Origin: Pempheris klunzingeri
Lineage: Eukaryota; Chordata; Actinopteri; Acropomatiformes; Pempheridae
Direction of reading: 5' to 3'
Length of the DNA stretch: 64,000 nt
Assembly: GCF_042242105.1 (NCBI RefSeq)
Contig: NC_092017.1
Span: 4,687,652-4,751,651 of the forward strand
A program made the translations under genes and the position numbers. This document shows positions 25,886 through 37,640 of this stretch, piece after piece; position 1 is the first letter of the stretch; each line of letters starts with the position of its first letter. The notes below the pieces were generated by a model, which saw nothing but the letters and a program-made list of their open reading frames with translations, searched no databases and was not told the origin of the DNA.

Positions 25886-26975
25886 ACTAGAAGAGTAAAA
25901 AATAAATACAATTTCTGTTTCTCAATTGTTCTCTTTATTTCTCTTTTAAAACTAGTAGAGTAGAATTATAAAGCATATAACAATGTGACGTATTATAAAA
26001 AGGAAATACTCAAGTAAAGTTTTATAATATTGCGTAAATGTGCTTACTTCATGTAACTTCATGTGCTCTGAACTATAAAGTCTTTCAATCTCTGAGATTA
26101 AAATGTAATCATTTTGCATTATAAGCTCAATAATTACAATTGTGAACTATCAGCTCTATGCAAACACAGTAATAATGGTGAGAGCCGTTCCCTCCATCTG
26201 ACCACAACTGGACTCAAAGAAAAACAAACGGGCGAGCTCGTCTTTTACCCTTATAGCCCCGCAGGGAGTTAGGTATGAAGCTCTGGCCTCGCCTGTTGAT
26301 TGCACTTTGACCGATCATTTCCTTTAAGTGCTCCAGAATGTCACATACAAAAAGCATTCTTCATCCAGTGCCGAGATCCCAGTGTCCACTGTGATCAAAG
26401 AGACATGAGCGTACTTGGCACTCTCCCACTCTCCCACAGAAACATAAGTCCTGAGTGTTTAGACTCCTCTGTCTACTACTATATTTGGCTGTGTCAGAGA
26501 AAAAACACACAAGCTTTCTCAAAACATCTTCACACAGTCTTTTTTCTCGTGATAAGAATATTAAGTACAGATCATTTCTTTGTTTCATTATTTCAATGTT
26601 GTGCTAATGTTCTAAGCCTTCTTGTGTGGCTTATACATCTTTCTCATTTCACATTGTAGTGAAAAACAGCATGAACAATCAGCAGAGATTTAGCGCGGTG
26701 AGCTACAGTCAACAACAAAAAGGGGACTTGATGTGTCCTTTCTGAGGAGAAAATCAGACCCAGAGCTATGTTTGTGAGGATTAAGATGTTTGACGACCAG
26801 GGCCCCCTGACCGAGGCGGTTTCTGACCACAAATAAACATCAGCCTCAGCGGGTCCCTGTGCTCTGGCCTCTGCACGGTCAGCAACAGGAGCGCATCAAT
26901 CACAGCTGGAGTGGGGGCTCCCCAAGGCGGGTGCACTGAAAAAAGCCTCGGCCAGCTGCCGCCCCAACCCTTCAC

Positions 26976-26987
26976 TCACACACACGT

Positions 26988-27025
<38 letters not shown>

Positions 27026-27085
27026 AGACATAGGGCTGCATAAACACACAGTGTTCACAGACACACACACACAGACAGACACATG
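26976..27085 (+). repeat. (CA)n microsatellite, compound
   Basis: Long CA run at 26986-27020, extended by CACAGA and further CA runs to about 27085. Confidence 0.95.
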
Positions 27086-27324
27086 GAGGCTTAATCTCCC
27101 TCCACAACTTAACTCTGATAGACACCCGTGGCCTGGCTGAGACATAGATGCTTCAGAGGCAGAACAAAGGAGAAGAAGGAAAAATAAAATGTGATTCTGA
27201 TGACAGATGTTATAAGATTTTTTACAATTTCATTAATCATTTTTGTCCAATTTGCACTTTTTATGTTATGTATACTTGTATCGCGCAATATGTTTGTGAA
27301 AAAAGTGAAATTATCCTTTACATA

Positions 27325-27790
27325 ACTAAAGGTAGCAATATCACCATTCAAAAATACACTAGTACACTATTACAAGTAAAAGTTCCGTGTTTAATATGTT
27401 TACTTAAACAAATGAAGAGGTATTATTAGCAAAATACACTCATGGTATTGAAGTCTTCTTTATGCAGAATGGATAGCATGTTATTATTCTATATATTATG
27501 TTATGGATTGCCATTATTATTAATGGTAATGTTTAAGTAACATTTTCATTTTGTAGCTGGTTAAACTGGAGCCATAAATCTTCCTCCCAAAAAAAATACA
27601 TCGTAACTTATAGATGATGTGTTTTGTGTTACAGTTTTACCCCTAAAATAACTGCTAATAATTGTTGCACTCAAATAAATGTAGCAGGATATAAAGTGCA
27701 ATATATTCCTCCGCGTTGTAGCAGAGTGAAAGTATGAAGTAGCACAACATTGTGTTGAAGTACAGTAGTACAGTACAGCAAATCTGATAA
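27325..27790 (+). mobile_element. Decayed hAT-like element (CAGTGGTGGAA family), copy D
   Basis: Internal family words are recognisable: TTACAAGTAAAAGTTCC, GCAGAATGGATAGCATG, GTAGCTGGTTAAACTGGAGC, AAATAAATGTAGCAGGATA and AAAGTATGAAGTAGCAC. The terminal CAGTGGTGGAA repeats are not found, so the copy is truncated or eroded. Limits are approximate. Confidence 0.55.
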
Positions 27791-28110
27791 GTTTTCACCT
27801 TCCATAACTGTCTAGACAGCATTTACAGTATATCAGAGGCAAAGCTAAAGACCATTACACCGATAAATATGTGTACTTTCTGTACAGCACAGTTATGTCT
27901 GTGTGATCAGCCTGTGCTGATTTGCAGGTACTGTTTTGGATTCCTGGTTTTGGAAATCATTCAGATAATTGCATGACACGTTCGCTTCACCTACGAAGGT
28001 GAAAATACATTATGCAGTGATAATAATCCGCAGCTCGTGTGGTAGTCTCACTGCTCCTTGCCTCAGGAAGGAAGCGCTATGAAATTATGCAGCCTGTAGT
28101 GATACACTGT

Positions 28111-28112
<2 letters not shown>

Positions 28113-28147
<35 letters not shown>
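28113..28147 (+). repeat. (GT)n microsatellite
   Basis: Seventeen uninterrupted GT units. Confidence 0.97.
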
Positions 28148-28148
<1 letters not shown>

Positions 28149-28570
28149 AACAAGTCTTCCAACCAACATAAATGTTCACATGGTGGATTTGAAACTAAAC
28201 GTGTAATACAGTTAGTCAGTGTGCAGCATCTATCAGCTGATCTGGTATCAAAGTGTCGCTCACCTGTGAAGCAGGTTCGTGTTTACTTTGTGCATTTTCA
28301 CAAATAAGATGATGGAAAGCTCTCCTCCCTCCGCAGCAGCACTCGTACATTTAAGATGGATCCTCAGCGTTAAGCAGCAGTTTATTGCATCCTGTTTATC
28401 ATTTCTGCGTGTTGTAAAGAGGGGGCAGTTCTGCTCGTTGGCTATTTGTCAACTTAACATGTCATACTTTATTTCTTCCCTTTGCTGGTGTTTAATTGCC
28501 ATAATGCAAACATATAATTCCATTCCACTGTTTTGGTTTGTTCATTTGAACTCCTCCCTCCCTAGTTAAT

Positions 28571-28585
28571 ATTGCCCCCTGCTGG
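28571..28585 (-). promoter_or_regulatory. CTCF-like site (minus orientation)
   Basis: On the minus strand it reads CCAGCAGGGGGCAAT, which matches the CTCF core CCASYAGRKGGCR throughout. It lies in the gene desert 16 kb upstream of glul and faces away from the stronger plus-strand site at 45021. Binding is inferred from sequence only. Confidence 0.5.
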
Positions 28586-29149
28586 AAAACAAATGATGTT
28601 GCCATCCTCTCACTGCAACACTGTAGTTTGGTCATATTTTACATTATCAGTTAATGTGCGGATTAACCAGCAAATCGTTAAGTCCCAAAAATTTCTGAAA
28701 ATTGTTAAACAAATGTCCAACAGCAATAAATCTTCATTTGATAAGCTGTAATAAGGGATTTCTTTTGACATTCTGACTTCAAAAAACCTGAGTATCAGAA
28801 TAGTCAGTTCATTTTCTCTCGATCGACAAATCTTCTGGTCATTTCAGCTCTAATTATTAACTTGTCACCTTCATATAACTGACTGTTCTGGGACTGAATT
28901 TATGAGAGACACAGGAGGAAAAGGAGAGGCAAGCCTCTGATCAAATTCTTGAATTTTAAAATCTATTTTTCTCTGCCATCCTTGTAATTAATTATTTTCT
29001 GACAGCAGCGTTACAGATGATATGCTGTTGCCTTGAAGCAAAAGCTGTTAATCGCTCTTATGTCACGTTTATCAACTCAGCCACAGAGGATGTCTTTAGC
29101 ATGCCCTGTTTCCTCATAGTGAAAATGGTTTTTTTTTGTCATGACACAC

Positions 29150-29310
29150 CAGTGGTGGAAGTTGATTTACCTACTTAAGTCAGAGTAGTAACACCACACT
29201 ATAAAAATACTCTCGCTTTCAAGTTGAAGTCCTGCGTTCAAAATGAGCATACAATGGAAGTATTAAGAGTAGAATGCATCAAAAGTAAAAGCAGCCATGC
29301 AGAAAAATAT
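29150..29310 (+). mobile_element. hAT-like element fragment (CAGTGGTGGAA family), copy B
   Basis: Begins CCAGTGGTGGAAGTTGATTT and contains TTACCTACTTAAGTCAGAGTAG and TGAAGTCCTGCGTTCAAAATGAG, the left-end order of the family. The rest is missing. There is no right terminus. Confidence 0.6.
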
Positions 29311-29986
29311 CCAAAGCAACCACAGAGAGCACTCAGGTCATGTTGTCCTGGAGGTTTTAATTATAATCTCTGAGGTCAGTAGGGATTTTTGAATATTCAT
29401 TATTTGTCCACCAGAATTCTGTCCTTTGAAAATGCATTTAGAATTTAATCTTTGGAAAAACTGTAGAAAAAATGCAAGAAAACATTTACAAACTTGGGGG
29501 AAGGGGTGTTTTCATGTGCTTTTAAAATCCCTGACCCTGATTATCACGTATATTGTATTGGTTTAGGTTGAGGTATGAGTTCATTTGAACTGGTTCTGGC
29601 TTATATGAATTTATGGTGTCTTGTGAGGTGGGCTGGGCATAGTTGTACACATGATACAATATTAAGAATTTAATTCATGTATTCTGAAAATTAATCAGTA
29701 ACTGCAGATGTTAAATAAAACTGACGATAGTATCTCCGTCTGAAATGTAAAATATGGCAGAGCAGAAGTTTAAAGTCGCATGCTTACTAAGTAAATGTAC
29801 TTTGTTATGTTTCATCACATTAACACACTATTTCAGCAGATTTCTTTCATACATTCTTTCTGGCAAATTAGCAGTTTTTAAGAAAAATCTATTTCAGTGT
29901 GACCTGTTCATATGGGTTTCATTGTCTTTTATGTAAAGACAATGAGACAGTCAGATTATTGAATTCTTCTCTTTTTTTTCCACCAG

Positions 29987-30033
29987 ACTGAGCATGGAAC
30001 AGAGCGTTGTTGAAAAAGAGCAGATCATTCCAG
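29987..30033 (+). other. Orphan exon-like segment
   Basis: A strong acceptor (CTTTTTTTTCCACCAG, ending 29986) and a good donor (CCAG/GTAAAT, cut after 30033) bracket 47 nt. An ATG at 29994 opens 13 codons (MEQSVVEKEQIIP) and leaves the exon in phase 1. No partner exon was identified, and the peptide is too short to recognise. It could be a first coding or untranslated exon of a long non-coding or neighbouring transcript, or a chance pairing of splice sites. Confidence 0.3.
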
Positions 30034-30589
30034 GTAAATAGGGAAGGCACCTCTAAACATTCATATTTTCTGCTTTTTTAAAAATGTTCCCAGCAAAACT
30101 TAGCCCGTTCGGGTCTGTACAGTGTGCTGTAGTAAACGTGCTGAGGAAAGAAAAGTAATGGTGCCAGCAAATTAATGTCTTCAGTGTGCATAAACAGCAA
30201 AGCTTTATCATCAAAGTGCTGAATATTCATTTCCCAGGACGCAGCGTGAGCAAATTAAAACAGCTGACCTCATGCGTTGGATTGATTGATATCTGTCAAA
30301 AATGTACAAGCAGCCAGAAGGAGCTAAGATTCACCTGACAATGTTTAAATCCCCCCCCCCCCAGCCTCTGAAAACTAACTCAACATAACACAAGTAACAC
30401 ATGCATATTATAACTTCTGACAATATATTTTCTTATAATGGTGCTCTTTCTACATAAATGTCAGCTTTAGTTTGAAAAAGACAAGTTTTCTGTAATAAAA
30501 CTCCAAGTCGAACAAAGGCTGAGAATCCTGACCTAGATGTGTGTTAGTGCATGATTTGTGTTATAATTGAAAGCTGGTTAGGGATGCAT

Positions 30590-31080
30590 TAATTAGTCAA
30601 GGGTTCTTTCCTCCTCTGCCATTTGCAGCCATTATGAACATTGCCTACACAAAGCTCTCCATGTAATTGATATTGTGAACAAAGATCATAAAATCTACCT
30701 AAATCAAATAAAAAATAGTTAATTGGCCGACTTATTACATTCCAGAGTCCATTATGAAGAATTATATTATATTCCTTTTCTCTGGGAGGTAATTGAATTT
30801 CTAATAGAACATTTAGTTTTTGAAATGACCTTTTTCAATTAAAGCTCTTTAATTGAAACTATATCTTTTTCAATCTCTGGATGTCATTTAATTAAACTAT
30901 ATGAGATATACTGTATATAGGACACTCTGCTTCTCAAATTGTATTCATTTTTTGACACCTAACACTTTCCGAATATTTGTGCCTTTGGCAAACTGGCATC
31001 TGACAAAATAATATTCCCATCAAACTTGTCATTAAATTATTAATCGTAGCAAAATAGATGTAACAGTAAGTCTCCAATTA
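30590..31080. promoter_or_regulatory. Candidate conserved non-coding element (homeodomain-motif rich)
   Basis: Dense in TAATTA/ATTAAT/AATTGAA cores (for example TTAATTGGCC near 30720, TAATTGAATTTC near 30790, CATTTAATTAAAC near 30885) without tandem repetition. This texture is common in vertebrate developmental enhancers but also occurs by chance in AT-rich DNA. Confidence 0.25.
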
Positions 31081-31259
31081 CATTATAATATATTTATACA
31101 CTAAAACAATTGTAGGTTTCACTTAAAGTCTGATTTTATCAAAAGATTATAGGCAGAAATAATCAGATCAGTTTTGAGTATGAAGAGCCCAGACTTACTC
31201 AGTGACAGAGGTCTCAAATACATGAAGGGAAATCCCATCCTAAATGAATATGGACTGAT

Positions 31260-31986
31260 AATAATAATAATAACAACAGTGAGAAGAAAAAGAAAAAGAA
31301 GGAGAATTATTTTAAAGCAGAAAATTGAGAGAGGCTAAAAAGGAGTAGACTAAAAACTTTATGATAAAAGAGAATTGTATAACTAAAATCTTAAAAGCTA
31401 TTAGCAAAATCTAGAAATTAATTCTAAATCTCCCAGGAAACCAGTACAAAGAGACAAGAATGGGAGTGATGTTTTGAGATTTCCAAGAATTTAGTAAAAG
31501 TTTGTGACAGCATTTTGAGTGAGCTACAGGCGAGCACATGAATTATGTACAGGCTGTAAAGAGAATTACAGCAGTCCAAATGAGTGGAAATGAAGGCATG
31601 GTCTACTTTCTCTAGTTTTGCAACTATTAAAGATTGTCTTATTTTTGTGTCCTCAGCTGAAAGAAGGTTGATTGAATTACTGTAGGTCCATGGTTGTCAT
31701 GTGATAGGTTGGAGTCAAATATAACAGCCTAATTGCCAGTAAACTCCTTTTATATTAGACGATAGACAGAGACGTTTAGATTATAGAGGAACTGTAGGGA
31801 ACTCATACAGTTTGTATCAATAAATGGAAAATTAAGGAGGACCTTAGATTGATCTATGAGGGACACCATGGGTGACGAGAGCAGGCGTGAAAGAGGCCAG
31901 AGTGGGCAGATGGCAGTAAATATTGGCTTTGATTGATCCAGTTTCAGGGTTGTGGAAGGAAAATGTAATTTATCAAAATAATTCAT
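31260..31986 (-). pseudogene. Highly diverged L2-type LINE fragment
   Basis: On the minus strand, around 31610-31540, the translation VDHAFISTHLDCCNSLYS lines up with VHAFVTSRLDYCNSLLS in the better-preserved LINE at 34805-35524. Downstream DNA (31440-31520) also parallels the LINE 3' half. The frame beyond it is disrupted. An open minus-strand frame at 31986-31750 probably belongs to the same insertion, but I cannot align it. Boundaries are uncertain. Confidence 0.5.
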
Positions 31987-33055
31987 TCAATCAAATTATA
32001 TTTTTCTAGTGTCTTTGTTGTTTAATCGCTTCAACAGGCTTGTATTTTACAGTTAACAATATCAAACAATAGGCAGTAGTCTCCCCAGATTATTATACTG
32101 AGCACTGCCCTATATGTGAAAGGGAAAGATGATGATTTAAGAAAAAAAACAAGAGGGTGCAGTGAGAAATCCATCAACCAAAACAACATCGGACAAACAA
32201 AGCACACATGAAACGCTGCTGTTGCCCTGAACTGCTTTTGTGTTTTTGTCTCACCTTTCGGCATCACACTGTAACCCTCCATCCCTGTCTGCTCTCTTTC
32301 TCGCAGCAGCTGCCGATGTGCTTCCCCCATCCCTCCCTCCCTTTTTTCCCAACCCCCCTCAATATCACCTTTTCTTTTCGAATCAAGTTCAACATCTGGA
32401 GGAGGAAGAAGTCCCTGAAACTGCTTTTGTTCTCTGCGTCAGAATGGATTTTAGAAGGGCTGAAGCACGACTTGGGGCAGCTGCAATGATTTGTCCTAAA
32501 TAGGGTGCATTTTAGCAGCAGACCAACTAAGGAAGAACTGTTACGTTTTCTGCCTCCATCTACAGAATCAGGATTTCTATATTCCCCAAACTGCAACACA
32601 TCCAAATCTTATATCTCAGGCCTTTGGTGTATTAAGTTTTGAAATAAGTCACATGCAACCTACACAAAGCATCTTTGTCACCTCATTAAAACATTTTCGT
32701 CCACTCTCTTGACAGTATAAAAAAAACTGAAAAGAGAAGAAGTGACAGCATAATTAATGATATCAGCATAGGTACAGTAATCCAGCCTCATATTCAGACT
32801 CTTTTCAATAAAAGGACCCAACAGTAGGACACACATTGGATTATGTCAACTTGAGGCCTAAACTCGACTGTAAGCAGTGCAGATCTGTGACAGTATCTGA
32901 CCAAAAGGGACTAATAACTTGGGGAAAAAAACAAACATCAGGGCCGAGCGGAGATTGTTTGTTTCCAGTGTGTATCACCCCTCAGAACACAGGATGTCTT
33001 TACATGCAATGTGACAAGACTTCCTCTATTCTTAACTTCTGCTTCTGTGGCTGCT

Positions 33056-33082
33056 GGGGTGGGGGGTGTGGGGGGGGGGGGG
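33056..33082 (+). repeat. G-rich tract with quadruplex potential
   Basis: G4, G6 and G13 runs separated by T and TGT. A purine-rich 27-base stretch of this sort can form a G-quadruplex. A long CA repeat follows 120 bp downstream. Confidence 0.7.
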
Positions 33083-33202
33083 TCGACGGGCTCCTGGCAG
33101 TGGCCTGACAGAGGACCGTCTGACACAGCCTTAGCCTCGCCGTTCCACGACTGTGTGCCTTCAAGACAGCATGCAGCCATCTGCTGAAACCCCCCCGCAC
33201 AA

Positions 33203-33242
<40 letters not shown>
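33203..33242 (+). repeat. (CA)n microsatellite
   Basis: About 19 uninterrupted CA units. Confidence 0.97.
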
Positions 33243-33244
<2 letters not shown>

Positions 33245-34437
33245 TCACCACCACACCCCAGACCCTCCACCCACCAACTCTTCTGGATGCTGCTATAACC
33301 ACTGACAATGCAACAAGCTAATTGGAAGATTTACTGTCCTAATTACACATGCACAGAAGTGTTGCTGGAGATTTCTATTTGGGGCTCGGCTCTGCGCACG
33401 ATTTCCCCTCGATTAAAGGCAAATGTAGCATGTAAAACAGTGTGATTGTCTTTTACACCCCTGCTTGATGCTGATTCACAATGACACCCGACAGACAGCT
33501 GGAATGGCTGAGGGCCACCTGACTTCTGAGGGCTGTAAGAAAGAGACGTGCTCCAAGCCCCTACATCCAAAGTGAGAAATGAGTTGCGCGGTACGCTGAG
33601 GGGATGCTAGACTGGTGATAACACCCACAATCCATAACATTCTGGTCTACTTTCTCTGTCAATTAAGAGACAAGCAACAACATGACTACAAAGGCAACAA
33701 CAAGCCTACAGTATGGAACGCCCGTCCAACAAAACAAGCAGTTGTCTTTGATATCAAAGTCAGGTTTACTGCAGAGCTTTTCAAAAGTTGCATTCAGCCC
33801 CAAAGGAGGAATAAAACGGGTATTCATTGTGTTCACAAGAAATGGCAGTGTTATTTTGAGAAACATTCCCCTGAATCTTGCACAATAAGGTACTTAAAAT
33901 ACTTAATATTCCCAAACCCTGTGAACTTGCCTAAACAAACTGAACCCAAAATAGCTTCCAAATGCAATAAATGCTACGTAGACTGCTCTTGTAATCATAT
34001 CTCAAAAATTTGGACAGGCTGTAAAAACAATATTGTTTATCATACTTGGTGATCTTACTTGTTAGCAAATAGTTGCCTATTGATACCTCCAGCTGACAAT
34101 TCAATTCAATTCATTTCAATTCAATTTTATTTGTATAGCCCAATATCACAACAGAGTGTCTCATAGTGCTTTACAAAGTTCACTGAAATAAACAAGTGTA
34201 AGCGAACAAACAATCTAATAAAGAGTCCAGCAGTCGATGAGGCCAATGGATCAGTCCGGTGGATCAGTCCGAGGCATCACCTGCCCTTTATGACCCTCCT
34301 TCTTCGGGAAGGAAAAACTCAAAAAACCCAGTGGGAAAAGAGAAACCTCCGGGAGCACCACAGTGAAGGAGAGATCCAGCTCCCAAGGACGGACAGGCTG
34401 TAGCCTTGGACAGACGCACATCCATTGGCTGGTGGAG

Positions 34438-34620
34438 AACCACATCAGCGGGGCCAGGACCAGGATCCATAGGAACCAGGGAACCACATCAGCAGAACCA
34501 GGACCAGGATCCACAGGAACCAGAGAACCACATCAGCGGGACCGGGTCCAGGACCCACAGGAACCAGAGAACCACATCAGCAGGGCCAGGACCAGGATCC
34601 ACAGGATCCACAGGAACCTG
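34438..34620 (+). repeat. 44-bp minisatellite in the LINE 3' region
   Basis: Four tandem units, each starting AACCACATCAGC (34438, 34482, 34526, 34570). The first three are exactly 44 bp; the last carries a short internal duplication of GGATCCACA. The unit has no clear sequence relation to the LINE coding region. Confidence 0.9.
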
Positions 34621-34804
34621 AGAGATGAGAAAGTACAGAAACGCTCCGGGGAAGATAACAAGTTAGAGGCAGACATTTGGCTGACATGAGACATAACGAT
34701 GGAGAGGAAGAGGAGGATAGAGAATAGAGGAGCCATAGGAGTCCCCCGGCAGTCTGAGCCTATAGCAGCATAACTAGGGGCTGGTCTAAGGCCTGAGCCA
34801 GCCC

Positions 34805-35524
34805 TTAAATATATGCTTTGTCAAAAAGGAAGGTTTTTAGTCTACTCTTAAATGTAGAGAGGGTGTCTGCCCCCCGAACCCAAACTGGAAGGAGATTCCA
34901 CAGGAGAGGAGCCTGATAGCTGAAAGCTCTGCCTCCTGAACTACTTTTGGAGACTTTGGGAACCACCAGTAGACCTGCATTCTGGGAGCGCAGTGCTCTA
35001 GTGGGGTAGTACGGTACTATAAGCTCTTTAAGATATGATGGGGCCTGACCCTTAAGAGCCTTGTAGGTGAGGAGAAGGATTTTAAACTCTATTCTAGATT
35101 TTACTGGAAGCCAATGAAGAGAAGCCAGTACAGGAGAAATATGGTCTCTTCTTTTAGTTCTCATCAGAGCACGAGCAGCAGCGTTCTGGACCAGCTGGAG
35201 AGTCTTTAACGACTTATTGGGGCAGCCTGATAATAAAGAGTTACAATAGTCCAACCTAGAAGTGACAAATGCATGGACCAATTTTTCTGCATCATCAGTG
35301 GATATGATGGGCCTGATTTTGGCAATATTACGTAGATGGAAAAAGGCAGTTCTAGAAATCTGTTTAATGTGGGAGTTCTGACAGAGAGCAAGATTAGCAT
35401 TCTTTAGGAATTTTGAATTTAAGCCCAGTATTGACTCTCCTGTATTCACTCTCTGTTTTGGTCTCCACCAACTCCCGAGGAAAATATCAATCTCTGTAGC
35501 TGCTAACTGCTCCACTGTGTCCAC
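34805..35524 (-). pseudogene. C-terminal fragment of L2-type reverse transcriptase
   Basis: An open minus-strand frame of 239 codons is the carboxyl end of a non-LTR retrotransposon polymerase. Recognisable blocks, in order, are HIKQISRTAFFHLRNIAKIRP (about residues 53-73), FVTSRLDYCNSLLSG (about 88-102), LQLVQNAAARAL (about 109-120), ASLHWLPVKSRIEFKILLLT (about 133-152) and LLWNLLPVWVR (about 207-217). These are the thumb and post-thumb motifs of L2/Rex-type elements. The endonuclease, the fingers and the catalytic palm with its YxDD motif lie upstream in a full element and are absent here, so this copy cannot copy itself. The first 50 or so residues match the family poorly and may be read-through from flanking DNA. 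The frame is otherwise intact, which suggests a young insertion. Confidence 0.85.
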
Positions 35525-35939
35525 CAGCTAGTCACAAACTGTGTCTGGTGGCTGTTTGGTGCTGTGGTTTTGTCTGATCTTTTTTCTATGGACAGCTGTA
35601 TGCTGAAGCTGCGAACTATGAGCTGAAAGACAGTAAACTGCTCAGGAATCCTGAGGAGAAACTGTAGAGCTGGGTGAAAAATATCTGTGGGTTTGTTGCT
35701 ATCATTGCCATCTTTTGTATTACAGGTATAGTTATTTGATCAACTACTAATATAAACACATTCACTAGTGCTAGTTAGAATTTCAGGAACTGTGTTTCAC
35801 ACCTATTGCTTTTTATTCTTTCTTTACCAATTATCTTTACCTTTATTTGAGTCTATAGAGTTGCAACATTAATAGTTTAGAACAAATTTAGAGAGCTAAA
35901 AAAATATATTCTTAAATTCAACTTTTTTTGCTAAGTAGT

Positions 35940-36100
35940 TGAGAGCTTGATTAGAAGATCAAAAAATGAATGTCACCCTCATATCTGTCTGTTAAATATG
36001 ATGCTGGGGCAGTTAGCTTAGCTTAATTTAGCAAAACCACCGGAAACAGGGGGAAACAGCTAGCCTGGCTCTCTGCAATTCACTTAAGGGATAGCAGACG
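35940..36100 (+). repeat. Dispersed fish repeat (TTAGCTTAGCTTA family)
   Basis: Order of words: CATATCTGTCTGTTAAATATGA, GCAGTTAGCTTAGCTTAA, CCGGAAACAGGGGGAAACAG, CTAGCCTGGCTCTC. A shorter copy lies near 54876-54920. No ends are visible and the class is not assigned. Confidence 0.6.
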
Positions 36101-37299
36101 TTAAGTGTTTTTAGGTAAAATAAAAAAAAAAAATCACTCAAACCTCACTTAGTAACACACTACATTTGGTTTGTTTACTGTAGAAAAGGAGCAGTGACTT
36201 GCTGGTGTCTTGTTGTCAGTTAATTTCCCAATGTAATTCTTGGCAGAAAGCAAAGCCGCTCCTCTCACACAGAAATTAGGAAAATGCAACAGAAACAGTC
36301 AAAGTCCAGCAAGCATCTTTGTCACGAGTACAGTATTTCTACCTCTAATCAGGGCACAGTGTACAGTCATTTAGACACAGCAGTAGCAGCATGCCTGTAC
36401 CATGCCACCTTATTACTGGCAAAGGCCGAGCAGAGCGGCAGAAAATGTCTGGAAGCCCACAGGGTCTCTAAATATTAATGAACTTCTCCTCACACGGGAA
36501 TAGCAGAAGCATCTCCTTTTCTTTTTCTTGCCTTTATTATGCTCGTTTGTTTAATTAAAAGAGTGTGTTTTAGGGAAATGAGCTGCTGTCGACTGCCTCT
36601 GGGGTGGTTCTCACTAGGAAGTAGGCTGCTGGCATTTAGATGGAGAAGCTGGGTTGACATTGATCAGACCCGAGACCTGGGGAAAATGGCATCGTGTTTT
36701 GCCATGCACGCCTCATTAGCTGGCTTAAAATGTAATAATGCGAATATTTAGATATGTAGTAGACAATATAGATTGTTACATCTAACTTAATAACACTAAA
36801 TAATAAAAACAACTAATAAAACCAGCAAGATTGTGCTTAAAAAAACAGGAAAAAAAAGCCTTGAGAATAAAATGCTGTAAAACAGTCATGGCACAACTGG
36901 AGGATGTATGGAGGAGAAATATGGCCCAGCAGCATAAAAACACGGCCTAAGGCGGTTTAAATTCCAGCCGTACAGTCCTTCACCATTAATAAGAGCGAGG
37001 TATCAGATAGGCTCATCTCTTCCGTAACAATAACATGAGTAAACAGGACTTCCTTTGGCAAGAAACGTCCCAGACTCTCTGTTTAGCCTCCAATTTCTCC
37101 ATACTTTATCCTTTTCAGAATCCAATTCACTTCAAGGCTCAACAGAAATGAGCCGGAGCTTCAGTTTGAAAAGATAGTAGACACAGAGCGTTTTTTATTT
37201 CCAGTATGTAACACTGACAGGTTTGTGAAGAATACCACCACACTCGAATCCCTGTTTTAATTGCTTTTCAACAGCGGTAACAAAGGAGTAATTTAGACC

Positions 37300-37640
37300 A
37301 CATACAATAGCACTCTCAGCTGGCCTGCCCTAGTTATTCCAGAAAGAAACTTTTAATTCAAAGTGCTGTGTAGATTAATTTTCTGATATGTTAAACATTG
37401 TTCTGCATACTAATTGACACAATTTTTTATTGTGCAAAGCAACTCTTTTCATGGAGGCGTAATTAAAAGGGCTGCCGAGGCTTTTATGGCACACGTTAGA
37501 ACAGAAATTAGCCAATTACCATTTCTGTTTGAGGGGTGAAATGACCATCAGTGAGCCTGGCTCTCTTTTATGTGGCCGACTTAATGGTTTTTAAATTCCC
37601 CCAAATATTTAGTATTCCAAGGCAAAGGAGTGAGACAGAG
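37300..37640. promoter_or_regulatory. Candidate conserved non-coding element
   Basis: Repeat-free block with TAATTGAC, GTAATTAAAAG and CCAATTACC cores about 40-80 bp apart, plus GGCCGACTTAATGG. It has no coding potential. Inferred from texture; cross-species alignment is needed. Confidence 0.3.

Larger units (their letters stand above)
30034..34083. other. Intergenic DNA with LINE scrap and simple repeats
   Basis: Holds a C12 run (30351-30362), a very AT-rich TTAATTAA-laden block at about 30590-31080 (candidate conserved element), a degenerate LINE (31260-31980), a G-rich tract (33056-33082) and a CA repeat (33203-33242). The 145-codon frame at 33615-34052 has no recognisable domain and ordinary intergenic composition. 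Confidence 0.5.
34084..35524 (-). mobile_element. 5'-truncated L2-like non-LTR retrotransposon
   Basis: A LINE 3' end in minus orientation. It comprises the C-terminal part of the reverse-transcriptase ORF (35524-34805) and a 3' untranslated region of about 700 bp containing a four-copy 44-bp minisatellite (34438-34620). After a conserved end (GCTATACAAATAAAATTG on the minus strand), the tail is a pentanucleotide ATTGA-type array at 34124-34098. The absence of poly-A and a short-repeat tail fit L2/CR1-clade elements. The 5' truncation point is somewhere near 35400-35530. No target duplication was found. Confidence 0.8.

Noticed and set aside
33615..34052. 145-codon plus-strand frame
   Set aside because: No domain, ordinary intergenic composition, no flanking exon signals, and next to a LINE end.
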